Positions 24,452 to 32,803 of a stretch of 47,954 nucleotides of DNA are shown piece after piece (within the stretch, counting starts at the first letter, position 1; each line of letters opens with the position of its first letter). The notes below the pieces were generated by a model that saw only the letters and a list, made by a program, of their open reading frames with translations, ran no database searches and was not told the DNA's origin. The translations under genes were made by a program, and so were the position numbers. Source of the stretch: Streptomyces huiliensis (GTDB taxonomy: Bacteria > Actinomycetota > Actinomycetes > Streptomycetales > Streptomycetaceae); assembly GCF_020037025.1 (NCBI RefSeq), contig NZ_JAIQLH010000102.1, forward strand, positions 1 through 47,954. The letters are read 5' to 3'.

Positions 24452-25441
24452 CTACGCCCCTGTGCTCCCCACCAGCCGGTCCCCCAGCCCGCTCCGCCGG
24501 TACAGCACGTACCGCCCGTCGCGGACGCGGCTGACGAGGCCGGTGGTGTGCAGGACACGCAGGTGCTGGGAGACGGCGCTCGGCGTCACGCCCAGGCGCC
24601 CGGCGAGGCCCGCCGTCGTCGCGGCCTCGCCGAGCAGGGTGAGCAGCAGGGCCCGGGGCGCGCCGAGGAGCGCCGCCAGGTCGTCCGGGGCCGGACCGGG
24701 CGGGGGCGCCCAGGCCGTCGCGACGCCGCGGCTGGGATAGGTCAGCACCGGCGGCCGGTCGGCGCCCAGCGGCGGGACGGGCTTGTAGGCGAACAGGGAG
24801 GGAACCAGCGGCAGCCCCCTCCCCGACGCGTCGACGCGGTGGTGGCCGATCATCCGGTCGATGCGCAGGACGCCGTCGCCCCAGCGGAGGTTGGGGTGGA
24901 GCTCGGAGAAGAGCAGCCGCACGCCGCCCGTGGCGAGCTGCCGCGCGCGGTGGGTGACGTCGGCCTCCAGCACCTGCCGAAGGTACGGCCAGCCCGGCCG
25001 GAAGACCAGGTCCCAGTAGCGCTGGAGCAGGTCGCAGACCCTGTCGCGGTACCTCAGGACGGGCCCGTCCCCGGCCGCCGTGACCGCGTGCAGGATGTCG
25101 GACGGCGGCCGGTGCGGCGCGTACGTCGCGAGCAGGTCGCGGCGGACGGTGGCGGCGGGGGTGCTCCGTACGACGGCCAGTTCGTCCTCGATCGCCGGGG
25201 CGAAGCCCTCCGGCCACGGCGTGAGGAAGTCCGGAAGCGCGAAGCTCGGCCCCACCAGGGCGAGCAGCGGCCGCACGTCGAACCCGGCGACGGCCCCCAG
25301 GGCCTCCCGCCGCCACGGCCCGTGCAACGGATACCGGCCGGGATCCCGCAGCACCCACAGGCTCCCCATGACCTCCTGCAACGGGGAGATCGCGAACCGC
25401 GTGCCCGCGAGGTCGTCGACACCGAGCGAAAAGCTGATCAC
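24452..25441 (-). CDS. DUF5937/ArsR-type winged-helix regulator
   Basis: 329 residues from GTG 25441. The N-terminal ~240 residues (starting ISFSLGVDDLAGTRFAISPLQEV) are the DUF5937 ligand-type domain. The C-terminal ~70 are an ArsR-like winged helix (TTAGLAGRLGVTPSAVSQHLRVLHTTGLV). This architecture is common in Streptomyces. It is divergent from an MFS exporter 64 bases away and very probably controls it. Longer in-frame starts exist but lack the family start. The ribosome site is weak. Confidence 0.85.
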   Translation of the reverse strand: MISFSLGVDDLAGTRFAISPLQEVMGSLWVLRDPGRYPLHGPWRREALGAVAGFDVRPLLALVGPSFALPDFLTPWPEGFAPAIEDELAVVRSTPAATVRRDLLATYAPHRPPSDILHAVTAAGDGPVLRYRDRVCDLLQRYWDLVFRPGWPYLRQVLEADVTHRARQLATGGVRLLFSELHPNLRWGDGVLRIDRMIGHHRVDASGRGLPLVPSLFAYKPVPPLGADRPPVLTYPSRGVATAWAPPPGPAPDDLAALLGAPRALLLTLLGEAATTAGLAGRLGVTPSAVSQHLRVLHTTGLVSRVRDGRYVLYRRSGLGDRLVGSTGA

Positions 25442-25505
25442 GGGACCATTAAGCAGGACGCTACATCGTTGGGCAACGCCGGGATCCTGCCCTGGACTTG
25501 GCCGT
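25442..25505. promoter_or_regulatory. Shared divergent promoter of regulator and MFS exporter
   Basis: This 64-base region separates divergent start codons and is unusually AT-rich for the window (CATTAAGCAGG, CTACATCGTTGGG). Both promoters and the regulator binding site should lie here. I cannot define the operator. Confidence 0.4.
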
Positions 25506-26735
25506 ATGACGCAGCACACCGACGGGCTCCGGGCCGTACCGCGGGCCGGCGCGCCCGCCCGTTCCCCTTCCCACCGCGCCGTTCTCCTCCTCGCCGTCGC
25601 CTGCGGGGTGGCGGTCGGCAACGTCTACTTCCCGCAGGCGCTCGGCCCGTTGATCGCCTCCGGACTGCACGTCTCCGCCGGTTCGGCCGCCCTGGTGGTG
25701 ACGGCGACGCAACTCGGCTACGCGGCGGGCATCTTCCTGCTCGTACCGCTGGGCGACCGGCTGCCGTACCGGCCGCTGCTGACCGCCCTGCTCGGCGTCA
25801 CCGGCCTGGGTCTGCTGACCGCGGCCGCGGCGCCGTCACTGCCGCCGCTCGTCGGGGCGGCCGTCCTGGTCGGGACGGCGACGGTGGTCGCGCCACTGGC
25901 GGGCACGCTGGCGGCCGGGCTGGTGCCCGAGCACCGCCGCGGGGTCACCAGCGGGACGCTGCTGAGCGGTTCCCTCGGCGGCATGCTGCTGTCCCGTACC
26001 GCCGGCGGCAGCCTCGGCGAGTGGCTCGGCTGGCGCGCCCCCTACCTGCTCGCGGCGGTCCTGACGCTGGGCACCGCGGCCGTCCTGGCCCGCGCCCTGC
26101 CGGCCGGCGCGCCCGCCGCCACGGCACAGCGCTACCCGGCGCTCCTGGCCGAGCCCCTCCGCCTGCTGCGTACCGAACCGGCCCTGCGCCGCTCCTGCTT
26201 CCACCAGACCGCGGTCTTCGCCGGCTTCTCCGCCGTCTGGACCGGCGTCGCCCTGCTCCTGGCCGGCCCCCGGTACGGCCTCGGCGCGTCGGCGGTCGGG
26301 GCACTCGCGCTGGTCAACGCCGCGACGATGGTCTGCACGCCGGTGGCGGGGCGCCTGGTCGACCGGCACGGGCCCGAAGCCGTGGGGCTCGTCTGCCTGG
26401 CCGGAGTCGTCGCGTCGGCCGGCGTCCTGTGCGGCGGCTCGCTCGGCGGCACGGCCGGGCTGGTCGCCCTGGTGGCGGGCACCCTCCTGCTGGACATCGG
26501 CATGCAGTCCGGCATGGTCGCCAACACCGTCCGCAATTACGCGATCCGCGCCGACGCCCGCAGCCGCGTCAGCACCGCCTACATGACCTGCGCCTACCTC
26601 GGCGGCAGCGCCGGCTCCTGGACCGGCGCCCGAGCGTACGACCTGTGCGGCTGGCCGGGCGTGTGCGCCCTCGCCGCCCTACTGGGCACGGCGGCACTGA
26701 CGCGCCAGGTGACGGCGGTCCGGGCACGGCGGTGA
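25506..26735 (+). CDS. MFS drug/metabolite exporter
   Basis: 409 residues with about twelve hydrophobic segments. The motif A-like loop after helix 2 reads LGDRLPYRPL, and the second half has GRLVDRHGPEAVG, as in DHA1-type exporters. It is divergent from the DUF5937/ArsR-type regulator, a standard efflux arrangement. The substrate is unknown. Confidence 0.9.
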   Translation: MTQHTDGLRAVPRAGAPARSPSHRAVLLLAVACGVAVGNVYFPQALGPLIASGLHVSAGSAALVVTATQLGYAAGIFLLVPLGDRLPYRPLLTALLGVTGLGLLTAAAAPSLPPLVGAAVLVGTATVVAPLAGTLAAGLVPEHRRGVTSGTLLSGSLGGMLLSRTAGGSLGEWLGWRAPYLLAAVLTLGTAAVLARALPAGAPAATAQRYPALLAEPLRLLRTEPALRRSCFHQTAVFAGFSAVWTGVALLLAGPRYGLGASAVGALALVNAATMVCTPVAGRLVDRHGPEAVGLVCLAGVVASAGVLCGGSLGGTAGLVALVAGTLLLDIGMQSGMVANTVRNYAIRADARSRVSTAYMTCAYLGGSAGSWTGARAYDLCGWPGVCALAALLGTAALTRQVTAVRARR

Positions 26736-26755
26736 CGGGGGGCGCGCACCGCGCG

Positions 26756-27364
26756 TCAGCAATGCCATGCGCCGGCAACACGTTCCGCGGCACGGAAGCT
26801 TCCGTCGGCGACCCGCCGAGACACCTCCTCCCATTCACGGACCACTCTGCGCTTGCCGTCGGGGATCTGGGGCCACTCTGTACGCGTGACGAGCCTGCCC
26901 GCGTACCAAGGCTCCCAGGAGATGCCGTAGAAGGGGCCGATATCGGGGAGGAGCGTCGTAAGGCAGTGGAGGGTGCGGCGGTGGTACCACTTGCTGATTG
27001 CCGTGATCTTCAGTCCGCTCTCCAAGGCCTCGCGGAGGAACGGCAACGAGAACTCCACATTCTGCCAGGTGTTGGAGGACTTGTCCTCGCACCTGATAGC
27101 GGCCTCAGGGACATCGCGTTCGAGAAGGAGTCGGCGGAATTCCTGGCCTTCGATGATTCCGTTGTGGCGGTTGACGCCACCGGTGGCGATGATCAGGGGC
27201 GCCAGCCCTTTGTGGTACCGCTCGGCTGCTACGTCGACCGGCTGGGTCTGGTTCGTTCCGAAGATCAGGTGAGCGGTCGGCTCGTTGCCGGGCGGGGGCG
27301 CTTCGATGTCCACGAACGCCGTACATGTATCGATCTCCTCATCAGTGAGGTTGTCAGTGCTCAT
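26756..27364 (-). CDS. YdcF/ElyC (DUF218) family protein
   Basis: 202 residues. DUF218 features: HLIFGTNQ, a long helix ending KGLAPLIIATGG, GQEFRRLLLERDVPEAAIRCED and SSNTWQNVEFS, then FLREALESGLKITAISKWYHRRT. It has no membrane anchor, unlike many relatives. Its ATG immediately abuts the stop of the upstream TPR gene, so the pair is co-translated. The biochemical activity is not established for this cytosolic type. Confidence 0.8.
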   Translation of the reverse strand: MSTDNLTDEEIDTCTAFVDIEAPPPGNEPTAHLIFGTNQTQPVDVAAERYHKGLAPLIIATGGVNRHNGIIEGQEFRRLLLERDVPEAAIRCEDKSSNTWQNVEFSLPFLREALESGLKITAISKWYHRRTLHCLTTLLPDIGPFYGISWEPWYAGRLVTRTEWPQIPDGKRRVVREWEEVSRRVADGSFRAAERVAGAWHC

Positions 27365-28402
27365 TTACCCTCCGGACGGTCCGAGAAGTCGAAGGCGGTG
27401 TGACGCTTCGAGGTACCGGGCGCGGTAATGCTTGACCTGGTGAGCATTGGTGAAGTTTCGTTCCAGCGCCTGGTCAAGCTTTCCGGCAAGAGTCAGCGTG
27501 GGCCAGGCCGTGCGCTTCCCGGCGAGCGCGGCGTGGCCGGCGGCGACTGCCTCGTCAAGGTCCCCGTTGCCGGCATGAGCCAGGCCAAGGATCAACAGGG
27601 CACGTGCGTAGCCGGACGCGTGCTCACCACGCTGCTGCGCCTCGGGCTGATAACAGGTCCGGAGCACCCGCTCTGTCGCGGCCACGGACTCCTCGAACCG
27701 CCCCAGCAGCATGAGGGATGTTGCCGTGTAAGGCGGCTCTTCCCCTGAAGCGATGGAGAAGGCTCCGGCCGTCAAGCCGTCCGAAGGAAGGCGGGACATC
27801 GCCTCCGTAGCACGCCGCCTGGCTTTTTCCACACTGGCGATATCGCCCGACATCGCCGCCGCCCGCATTTCCTGCGCGGCCAGTTTGGCATGGGCCGTCG
27901 TGCCGATTGCCGTCATGGCCTGACCTCTCGAGGCCAGGAGGGCGGACTGCCGCGGCTGCCCCTGGTAGAAAGAAATCATCGAGCGGGTCAGAACCGCCCA
28001 TCCGGCCAACTCTGGGTGCCCTGCCTCCGCGCTCCTGCGCTCGGCATCAGTGCACCAGACATGCGACGCCCCATGCGCTCCGGAGTCGCAGGCGGCGATG
28101 CCGAGCAGGCACGACAACCAGCCGACAGCGAGCGAAAGATCCTTGTACCGCGGGCCCGTCCCTACACCTTTCAGCACACCGTTCGCAAAGGACCTCACGG
28201 CGAGAACTTCCCCGTACGCAACATCGGGGGATACGGCGCAAATCGTCAAAGAATAGTGCTCGATCAATTCGTTCAGGCTATCCGTCACGGCACCAGGGCT
28301 GTCCTGGTTCATCACGTCCAGAGCCTCGACAACGCGTCGCCCTCCACTCAAAGGGGCAGCGGCCAGCGCGGCAGCCCCCAATGAGAAAGCGCGCCGTTTC
28401 AC
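27365..28402 (-). CDS. TPR-type regulatory protein lacking an HTH
   Basis: 345 residues from GTG 28402, with GGAGG nine bases upstream. The body is helical and TPR-like (for example HAGNGDLDEAVAAGHAAL and MLLGRFEESVAATERVL), matching the C-terminal half of streptomycete XRE/TPR regulators. The family's N-terminal HTH is absent. Instead the protein begins KRRAFSLGAAALAAAPLSGG, which looks like the signal/anchor-like linker found in the middle of such proteins. It is either a natural HTH-less version or a truncated copy. It abuts the YdcF gene, a pairing that suggests joint function. Confidence 0.7.
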   Translation of the reverse strand: MKRRAFSLGAAALAAAPLSGGRRVVEALDVMNQDSPGAVTDSLNELIEHYSLTICAVSPDVAYGEVLAVRSFANGVLKGVGTGPRYKDLSLAVGWLSCLLGIAACDSGAHGASHVWCTDAERRSAEAGHPELAGWAVLTRSMISFYQGQPRQSALLASRGQAMTAIGTTAHAKLAAQEMRAAAMSGDIASVEKARRRATEAMSRLPSDGLTAGAFSIASGEEPPYTATSLMLLGRFEESVAATERVLRTCYQPEAQQRGEHASGYARALLILGLAHAGNGDLDEAVAAGHAALAGKRTAWPTLTLAGKLDQALERNFTNAHQVKHYRARYLEASHRLRLLGPSGG

Positions 28403-28418
28403 GGAATCGTCCTCCGCA

Positions 28419-28532
28419 GAGGGGGGCCGCGGCTTGGGGCTGGTCAAGGCCCTAAGCCGGCGGTGGGTGTACGCCCGACGCGCCTGGGGCAAGACCGTCT
28501 GGGCCGAGCTCCCCGTCGAGGGCCGCCCGTGA
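28419..28532 (+). pseudogene. C-terminal fragment of HATPase anti-sigma-type ATP-binding protein
   Basis: The frame ending at TGA 28530-28532 reads EGGRGLGLVKALSRRW...WGKTVWAELP. This is the G2 box and final strand of streptomycete serine-kinase-like ATP-binding proteins; compare ESGRGLLLVGALSQAWGV...VVWADLP in the intact gene at 41176-41646. The rest of the domain is missing, so the gene was truncated at or before the divergent TPR gene. Confidence 0.7.
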
Positions 28533-28813
28533 CTCGTCAACTGGTTCCCCGCATGATCCCCCGTCCGACCGTGGTGCCGTACGTCGTCCGTCGGACCAGC
28601 GAGCTGAGCGCCTTCGAGGACGCCCTGACCATGGAGTGGTCCCCCTCTCCACGGACGTGGAAGGACCCGCTGCCTGGTGAGCGGGACGACCACGGAGTGC
28701 TCTGGGCACGGGTTCCTTCCTCCCCCGGCGTCGGCCGGCCGGTTTACGACGAGATGCACGTCGGCCGTCAGAGCGAGTGCATGCGAAACATCCGCGAGGT
28801 GATGACGTGGTGA
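28529..28813 (+). CDS. Small hypothetical protein
   Basis: 94 residues starting at GTG 28529, overlapping the stop of the HATPase fragment (GTGA). Not recognised with certainty. The pattern DHGVLWARVP...GRP...VGRQSECMRN resembles small proteins encoded next to HATPase regulators and on integrative elements, here without the usual Cys-rich end. Its stop overlaps the next GTG in the same way, so it was once the middle of an operon. Confidence 0.5.
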   Translation: MTRQLVPRMIPRPTVVPYVVRRTSELSAFEDALTMEWSPSPRTWKDPLPGERDDHGVLWARVPSSPGVGRPVYDEMHVGRQSECMRNIREVMTW

Positions 28814-29373
28814 GGGAGCCCAAGTACAGGCTGCGCCGCCCGATGGCAGCGCTTTCGCAGGAGGAGCGGAACATCGTTCTGATCTTCTGCGAGTCGGTTC
28901 CCACGCTGCGTGAACGGATCGCCGAACTTGGGGCGCTGGCTCGCGAGTTCTGGGGGCGGCAGGTTACGCACCGGAAGGTGCACCGAATGCTTACCGGTAT
29001 CGGCACCTGCACGCGAAGGCCCGCCCTTCGAGGTGGGACTGCATCGACGCGGACACCGTCCGGTGGGGCACCGCGTACGCCCAGCGGCGGCGCCTGCGCT
29101 GACGAGCGGACCGCCCCGGAGTCTCATCCACCCCGGGCCGACCCACTCGCTGCGGAAGCGTACCGAGCACAGCTCCCTCTGCCCGCCCAGAACGGCACGC
29201 TGTACGCCCTCGACAGGCCACTGTGGGTGAACCACCCGCTGCACAACGCCGTTGCCGACTACAAGCCCGCCCAGCTCGCGCTCGCCCAGCGTCTCGGCCT
29301 CAGTGTGCCGCCGACACTTGTGACCAACGACCCGGGTGGGCCCGTGACTTCGTCGCCGCCCACGATCAGGTGA
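28810..29373 (+). CDS. Chimeric open frame: unknown helical domain joined to ATP-grasp remnant
   Basis: 187 codons from GTG 28810. Residues about 1-70 (LSQEERNIVLIFCESVPTLRERIAELG) look like a genuine helical protein of unknown family. The next ~55 residues are low-complexity Pro/Ser/Arg and probably not coding. The last ~60 belong to a decayed ATP-grasp peptide maturase (see next feature). I treat the whole frame as the result of deletion, not as one functional protein. Confidence 0.4.
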   Translation: MREPKYRLRRPMAALSQEERNIVLIFCESVPTLRERIAELGALAREFWGRQVTHRKVHRMLTGIGTCTRRPALRGGTASTRTPSGGAPRTPSGGACADERTAPESHPPRADPLAAEAYRAQLPLPAQNGTLYALDRPLWVNHPLHNAVADYKPAQLALAQRLGLSVPPTLVTNDPGGPVTSSPPTIR

Positions 29374-29405
29374 TCTACAAAACCCTGCGGTGGACGACCG
29401 GGTGA
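29188..29405 (+). pseudogene. tgmB: ATP-grasp RiPP maturase remnant (TgmB-like)
   Basis: The frame gives LYALDRPLWVNHPLHNAVADYKPAQLALAQRLGLSVPPTLVTNDP (quoted here in parts: WVNHPLHN, DYKPAQL, PPTLVTNDP), the hallmark centre of ATP-grasp ribosomal peptide maturases. At about 29330 the similarity moves to another frame (ARDFVAAHDQVIYKTLRW) and then stops. At least one frameshift and the loss of both ends show a dead gene. No intact precursor peptide gene of the TgmA type is visible nearby. Confidence 0.65.
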
Positions 29406-29862
29406 TCGCGACCTGCGCCGTCCGGCGCATCCCGTACACCTGGGTGAGGCAGACCAAGCCGGGCGGCGTCATCCTGGCCACCGTCGGTTCCTGGCCCTAC
29501 GGCACGGGCCTCGCCAAGGTCTCGGTCAACGACGACGGTACCGCCGAGGGCCGGATCATCGGCCGCTCGTCCTTCATGCAGGCCCGATCGCAAGCCGCCG
29601 CATCGGTGGCCGGCAACCTGTCCGCCCGCACGGCCTACCCCGACAGCGAACGCCGGACAGAGCTCTCGCCGCTCATGCTGGAAGAGTGAATGCCCGTCTT
29701 CCTCGCCCAGCTCGCGGCCCCCGGTGCACAGCTGGTTCGCGCCACGGCGAGCAACGGCGCCCAGCTCCGCTACGTCTTCGACCCGGTCCGCGAGTCCTTC
29801 GCGGAGTTCACGGCCGAGGGCGACACCTGGACCGTCCGCCAGGGCGGCCCCGTGGCCCTCTG
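29390..29862 (+). pseudogene. tgmC: PCMT-type methyltransferase of an ATP-grasp peptide system, 5' part
   Basis: In-frame text VIATCAVRRIPYTWVRQTKPGG, then SFMQARSQAAASVAG, matches the second half of the protein-isoaspartate-type methyltransferases that accompany ATP-grasp peptide maturases. The N-terminal SAM-binding half is missing: the sequence passes directly from the maturase remnant. At 29687-29689 a TGA replaces the Trp expected in LMLEE(W)MPVFL, and reading continues in the same frame (MPVFLAQLAAPG...VALW) until the transposon at 29863. The 3' part is at 34958-35144. Confidence 0.75.
29858..29862. repeat. Left copy of 5-bp target site duplication (CTCTG)
   Basis: CTCTG directly precedes the left inverted repeat; the same pentamer follows the right one at 34953-34957. 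Five base pairs is the duplication size of Tn3-family transposons. Confidence 0.85.
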
Positions 29863-29899
29863 GGGGTCGCCGCAGTAATCGCCGCGAAAACAACAGATC
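29863..29899 (+). repeat. Left terminal inverted repeat (IRL)
   Basis: It starts GGGGTCGCCGC and ends near CGCGAAAACAACAGAT. Compared with the right end without gaps, 25 of 37 positions are identical, including the first five and the inner AAAACAAC block. Confidence 0.85.
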
Positions 29900-29940
29900 A
29901 ATACCGCTGGGATTTCCCGTACCCCGACTACCCACCCCCG

Positions 29941-30154
29941 GTTACGTGGAGGGGTTCGATCCCAAGACGAGCCTCGGATATGAGGTGTCCCAGCGGTACG
30001 ACGACGATCCTCGCGGCGATGAGGCCGAGACGGTCGAGATCCTGGCCAAGCTCGCAGGTCAACAGCCGGGGTACGGGTGGACGGGATCGAGCTGTCGCAA
30101 GTCATGGTCAGCCGGATGCGCGAGAAGCCAGGCAGAGATCAAGTTGACGTGACA
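29941..30154 (+). pseudogene. Class I SAM methyltransferase remnant inside the transposon
   Basis: One frame reads GFDPKTSLGYEVSQRYDD then DEAETVEILAKLAG, the N-terminal entry of class I methyltransferases. A second frame from 30077 reads VDGIELSQVMVSRMREKPG, the motif II region (VDGIELSxxMVxRxRxKPG). Motif I between them is deleted and the frames differ, so this is a dead fragment captured by the element. Confidence 0.6.
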
Positions 30155-30296
30155 AGGTGTTGCATTCTTGGAAGCCGGTGTAGGCCGTCCACCGTTGACG
30201 GGCTCGTGGAGGTGCGGAGCCAGCGGGGAGGTTGCACTCTAGGGGATGGGGCCAGTCGGCGGCACCGGCCGTTGGCGCTCTTTCCGGGAGGAGAAG

Positions 30297-30665
30297 GTGA
30301 GCAAAAAGATCCAAGCTGTGGCCGGTGTCCGGGAAGCGGCTGGCTGGAAACACCTGGCGCTGTCGGGCTCGGAGTACGTGGTGTTCGGCGAGGCCGGTGT
30401 CCAGGAGGGCCCTGCGGAGATCAAGGCGAAATGGTGCTTCCTGCCTGAGCGATTCCACGCGGACATCGACGCCGCGATGGTGCTCGACCGGGAGGACGGG
30501 GGGTGGAGGTACGTCTTCGTCAAGGACAACGAACGCATCGTCTTCACGGACGAGAGGGTTGAGGAGGGTCCTATGTCGGTGACCGACTTCCGGCCCTACC
30601 TCAAGGGATGGCTGGAGGGCGACGAAGCCCCGCTCATCGCCCTCGGAGTGGGATCGCTGAGGTAA
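30297..30665 (+). CDS. Small hypothetical protein with hemopexin-like repeats
   Basis: 122 residues from GTG 30297, preceded by GGGAGGAG. Two similar units can be read: HLALSGSEYVVFGEAGVQEGP...FHADIDAAM and WRYVFVKDNERIVFTDERVEEGP...FRPYLKGW. They resemble single blades of hemopexin-like propellers (aromatic-rich strand, polar turn, FxxxxDAAL helix). Two blades alone would be unusual. An upstream ATG at 30246 is possible. It is transposon cargo facing the P450 gene tail to tail (56 bases apart). Confidence 0.5.
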   Translation: MSKKIQAVAGVREAAGWKHLALSGSEYVVFGEAGVQEGPAEIKAKWCFLPERFHADIDAAMVLDREDGGWRYVFVKDNERIVFTDERVEEGPMSVTDFRPYLKGWLEGDEAPLIALGVGSLR

Positions 30666-30721
30666 GCACCTGCGAGCTCAGCCATCCCTGGTGCGGCCGG
30701 TCTGTGGCAGGCGGTCGCGGA

Positions 30722-32026
30722 TCAGGCGAGGGTCACTTCGACCGGCAGGTGTTTGATGCCGTTGAGGAAGTTGGAACGCACCCGCGGCACGTCGCCGGTC
30801 AGGCGGACGTCCGCGATCCGGGGCAGGAGTTCTTCCAGCACGGTCTGGATCTCCATGCGGGCCAGGGTGCTGCCGAGGCAGAAGTGGGGGCCGCCCTTGC
30901 CGAATGTGAGATGGTCGATATCCTGCCGGGTGACGTCGAAGGTGTAGGGGTTGGTGAAGGCTTCCTCGTCGCGGTTGCCGGAGGCGTACCACAGCACCAC
31001 CTTGTCGCCCGCGCGGATGCGTTTGCCGCCCAGCTCAGTGTCGCGGGTGGCGGTTCGGCGGAAGTGGTAGACCGGCGACGCCCAGCGCAGGCACTCCTCC
31101 ACCGCGCCCGGGATGAGTGAAGGCTCCTCCCGCAGCCGGGCGGCCTGGTCGGGATGGTCGATCAAGGCGAGAGCGCAGTGGGTGAGGGTGTGGCGGGTGG
31201 TCTCGTTGGCGGAGACGACCAGCAGCAGGAAGTAGTTGTCGAAGTCGGTCGGCGACATCACGATGCCGTCCGACGGGGTCTGGTTGACCAGGGCACTGAC
31301 CAGGTCGGTGCCGTTGCCGCCTCGTCGCGCGGCGGCGAGCTCGCGACCGTAGGCGAAGAGCTCGGCGGCGGCGGGGCTGCGGAAGGGCAGATCGCGGTAC
31401 CGCTCGCTCTCCTGGCTGTCGAGGAGCACGTCGGCGTAGTCGGGGTCGGTGTTGCCCAGCAGCCGATCGCCCCAGTCGATGATCTGCCGGGTCTCCTCCT
31501 CGCAGACGTCGAGCAGGCGGGCCAGGACGGTGATGGGGAAGTCGGCGGCGATCTCGTGGACGAAGTCGAAGTGCTTCTTCGGCAGGGCGGCATCGAGGGT
31601 GGTGGCGGTCAGGGCGCGCAGGTAGGTGCCGTAGACGGCCAGAGCCCGCGGGGTGAACCGCTTTTGCAGTAGCTGCCGCAGCGCCCGGTGGCGCGGTCCG
31701 TCCATCTCCAGCATGGAGGCGCGGACGGCGATCTGGCTGTCGTCCAGCTCCTCGAGGTTGACGCCGCCGGCGGAGGTGAAGGTCTGCGGGTCACGGCCGA
31801 CATGGGCGATGTCCTCGTGCCGGGTCACCGCCCAGAACCCGCGGTTGGGCTCGGGCTCCGGCTGCCAGTGCACCGGATCCTCTCGCCGCAGTGTGTGGAA
31901 CATCCGCCACGGTGTGACCCCGTCAACGAACCGGCCGAGTTCGGTGAGGTCCACCTCCTCCAGCGGCATCGGCGCATCCGGGGCCGCGCCCTCGGCCGTC
32001 CTTTCCTCCGGGGGTTTGTTCTCCAT
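30722..32026 (-). CDS. Cytochrome P450 (CYP124/125-like), transposon cargo
   Basis: 434 residues from ATG 32026 (AAGGAG four bases upstream; an overlapping GTG at 32029 adds one residue). All motifs are intact: I-helix VVSANETTRHTLTH with canonical acid-Thr pair, K-helix EECLR, PYTFDVTR, and heme loop FGKGGPHFCLGS with Cys about 383. The ANETTR and GGPHFCLG forms are typical of the CYP124/125/142 group that hydroxylates steroid side chains, branched lipids and terpenoid alcohols. No redox partner lies beside it. An uninterrupted frame inside an otherwise broken element implies recent arrival or selection. Confidence 0.92.
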   Translation of the reverse strand: MENKPPEERTAEGAAPDAPMPLEEVDLTELGRFVDGVTPWRMFHTLRREDPVHWQPEPEPNRGFWAVTRHEDIAHVGRDPQTFTSAGGVNLEELDDSQIAVRASMLEMDGPRHRALRQLLQKRFTPRALAVYGTYLRALTATTLDAALPKKHFDFVHEIAADFPITVLARLLDVCEEETRQIIDWGDRLLGNTDPDYADVLLDSQESERYRDLPFRSPAAAELFAYGRELAAARRGGNGTDLVSALVNQTPSDGIVMSPTDFDNYFLLLVVSANETTRHTLTHCALALIDHPDQAARLREEPSLIPGAVEECLRWASPVYHFRRTATRDTELGGKRIRAGDKVVLWYASGNRDEEAFTNPYTFDVTRQDIDHLTFGKGGPHFCLGSTLARMEIQTVLEELLPRIADVRLTGDVPRVRSNFLNGIKHLPVEVTLA

Positions 32027-32085
32027 CACGCTCCTTGCCGTCGGACGGGACAGCAGTGCTCACCGATCCGCACCACTAGTCACCA

Positions 32086-32624
32086 TTACTCCCCAACCGG
32101 CACATAATTCCCTTTTTCACCCTCTTGGCATGCCTCATTCCTCGGAAGGCGAGCGCTCCCGTTCTCCGGCGCCTCCAAGACCCACCGCAGCGAGCAGAAG
32201 ACCGCGGACGACCGCTGGGCCCAGTCCATCGCGGCCGGGTCGACCGGCGGCATGGGGTCCGGGCCACGCGGCGGTGCCAGATGCATCATGCCGTCCGCGG
32301 GAGCGCCCTCCAGGCCACGGCCGACCGCCTGGTTGTTCTCGAAGAAGGTCACTATCGGGGCGAGGAACGGCATCTCGCGCCGCAGCCGCTCGGCCACCGA
32401 CGGCGTCAGCCGCTCACCCTTCGCCAGGCCTGCCCGCTCTTGCCCACTGCGCCCGACAGCACCTTCCCGTCCGGGGTGAAGTGGTACTTCGTCTCCGCCC
32501 CGTTCTCCATCGGCCCGGCCGCGATCGCCCGGTTCCAGGCGTGCCGGATGCGTTCGATCTCCGCCTCCGGGAACGGCGGCATCCCGACGCTGTTGCCGCC
32601 CGCGCGCTTCGCTTCCCGTCCCAA
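32086..32624 (-). pseudogene. Frameshifted hypothetical gene in transposon
   Basis: One frame from 32624 gives MPPFPEAEIERIRHAWNRAI then TKYHFTPDGKV and stops at about 32406. A second frame continues ERLTPSVAERLRREMPFLAP, FFENNQAVGRG and MDWAQRSSAVFCSLRWVLE down to 32086. Both halves have coding character and join at about 32415 if a single base is restored. The family is not recognised. Confidence 0.5.
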
Positions 32625-32803
32625 GGCGGTTCCCCTCGCCGATCAGCCCCCAGCCGACCAACGACCCCGCCACACCGAGGGTGCGAGCCCACCACCCGCA
32701 CAGCGCAGACCCCAGCAAACCACCCGTAAAACAGAGCCTCCTTCGACCCGAAGGTTACCGGCGGGTTACTTGTCACTTGGTTCGCTGCTCGTCAACGGCA
32801 CCC

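Noticed and set aside
21105..24740. 1211- and 1291-codon open frames overlapping the amidohydrolase
   Set aside because: Pro/Arg-rich translations without motifs, while the 21172-24447 frame has a Tat signal, propeller blades and catalytic residues.
32086..32718. Single intact regulator gene in the transposon
   Set aside because: Coding character switches frame at about 32415 and no HTH can be recognised; treated as a frameshifted unknown gene.
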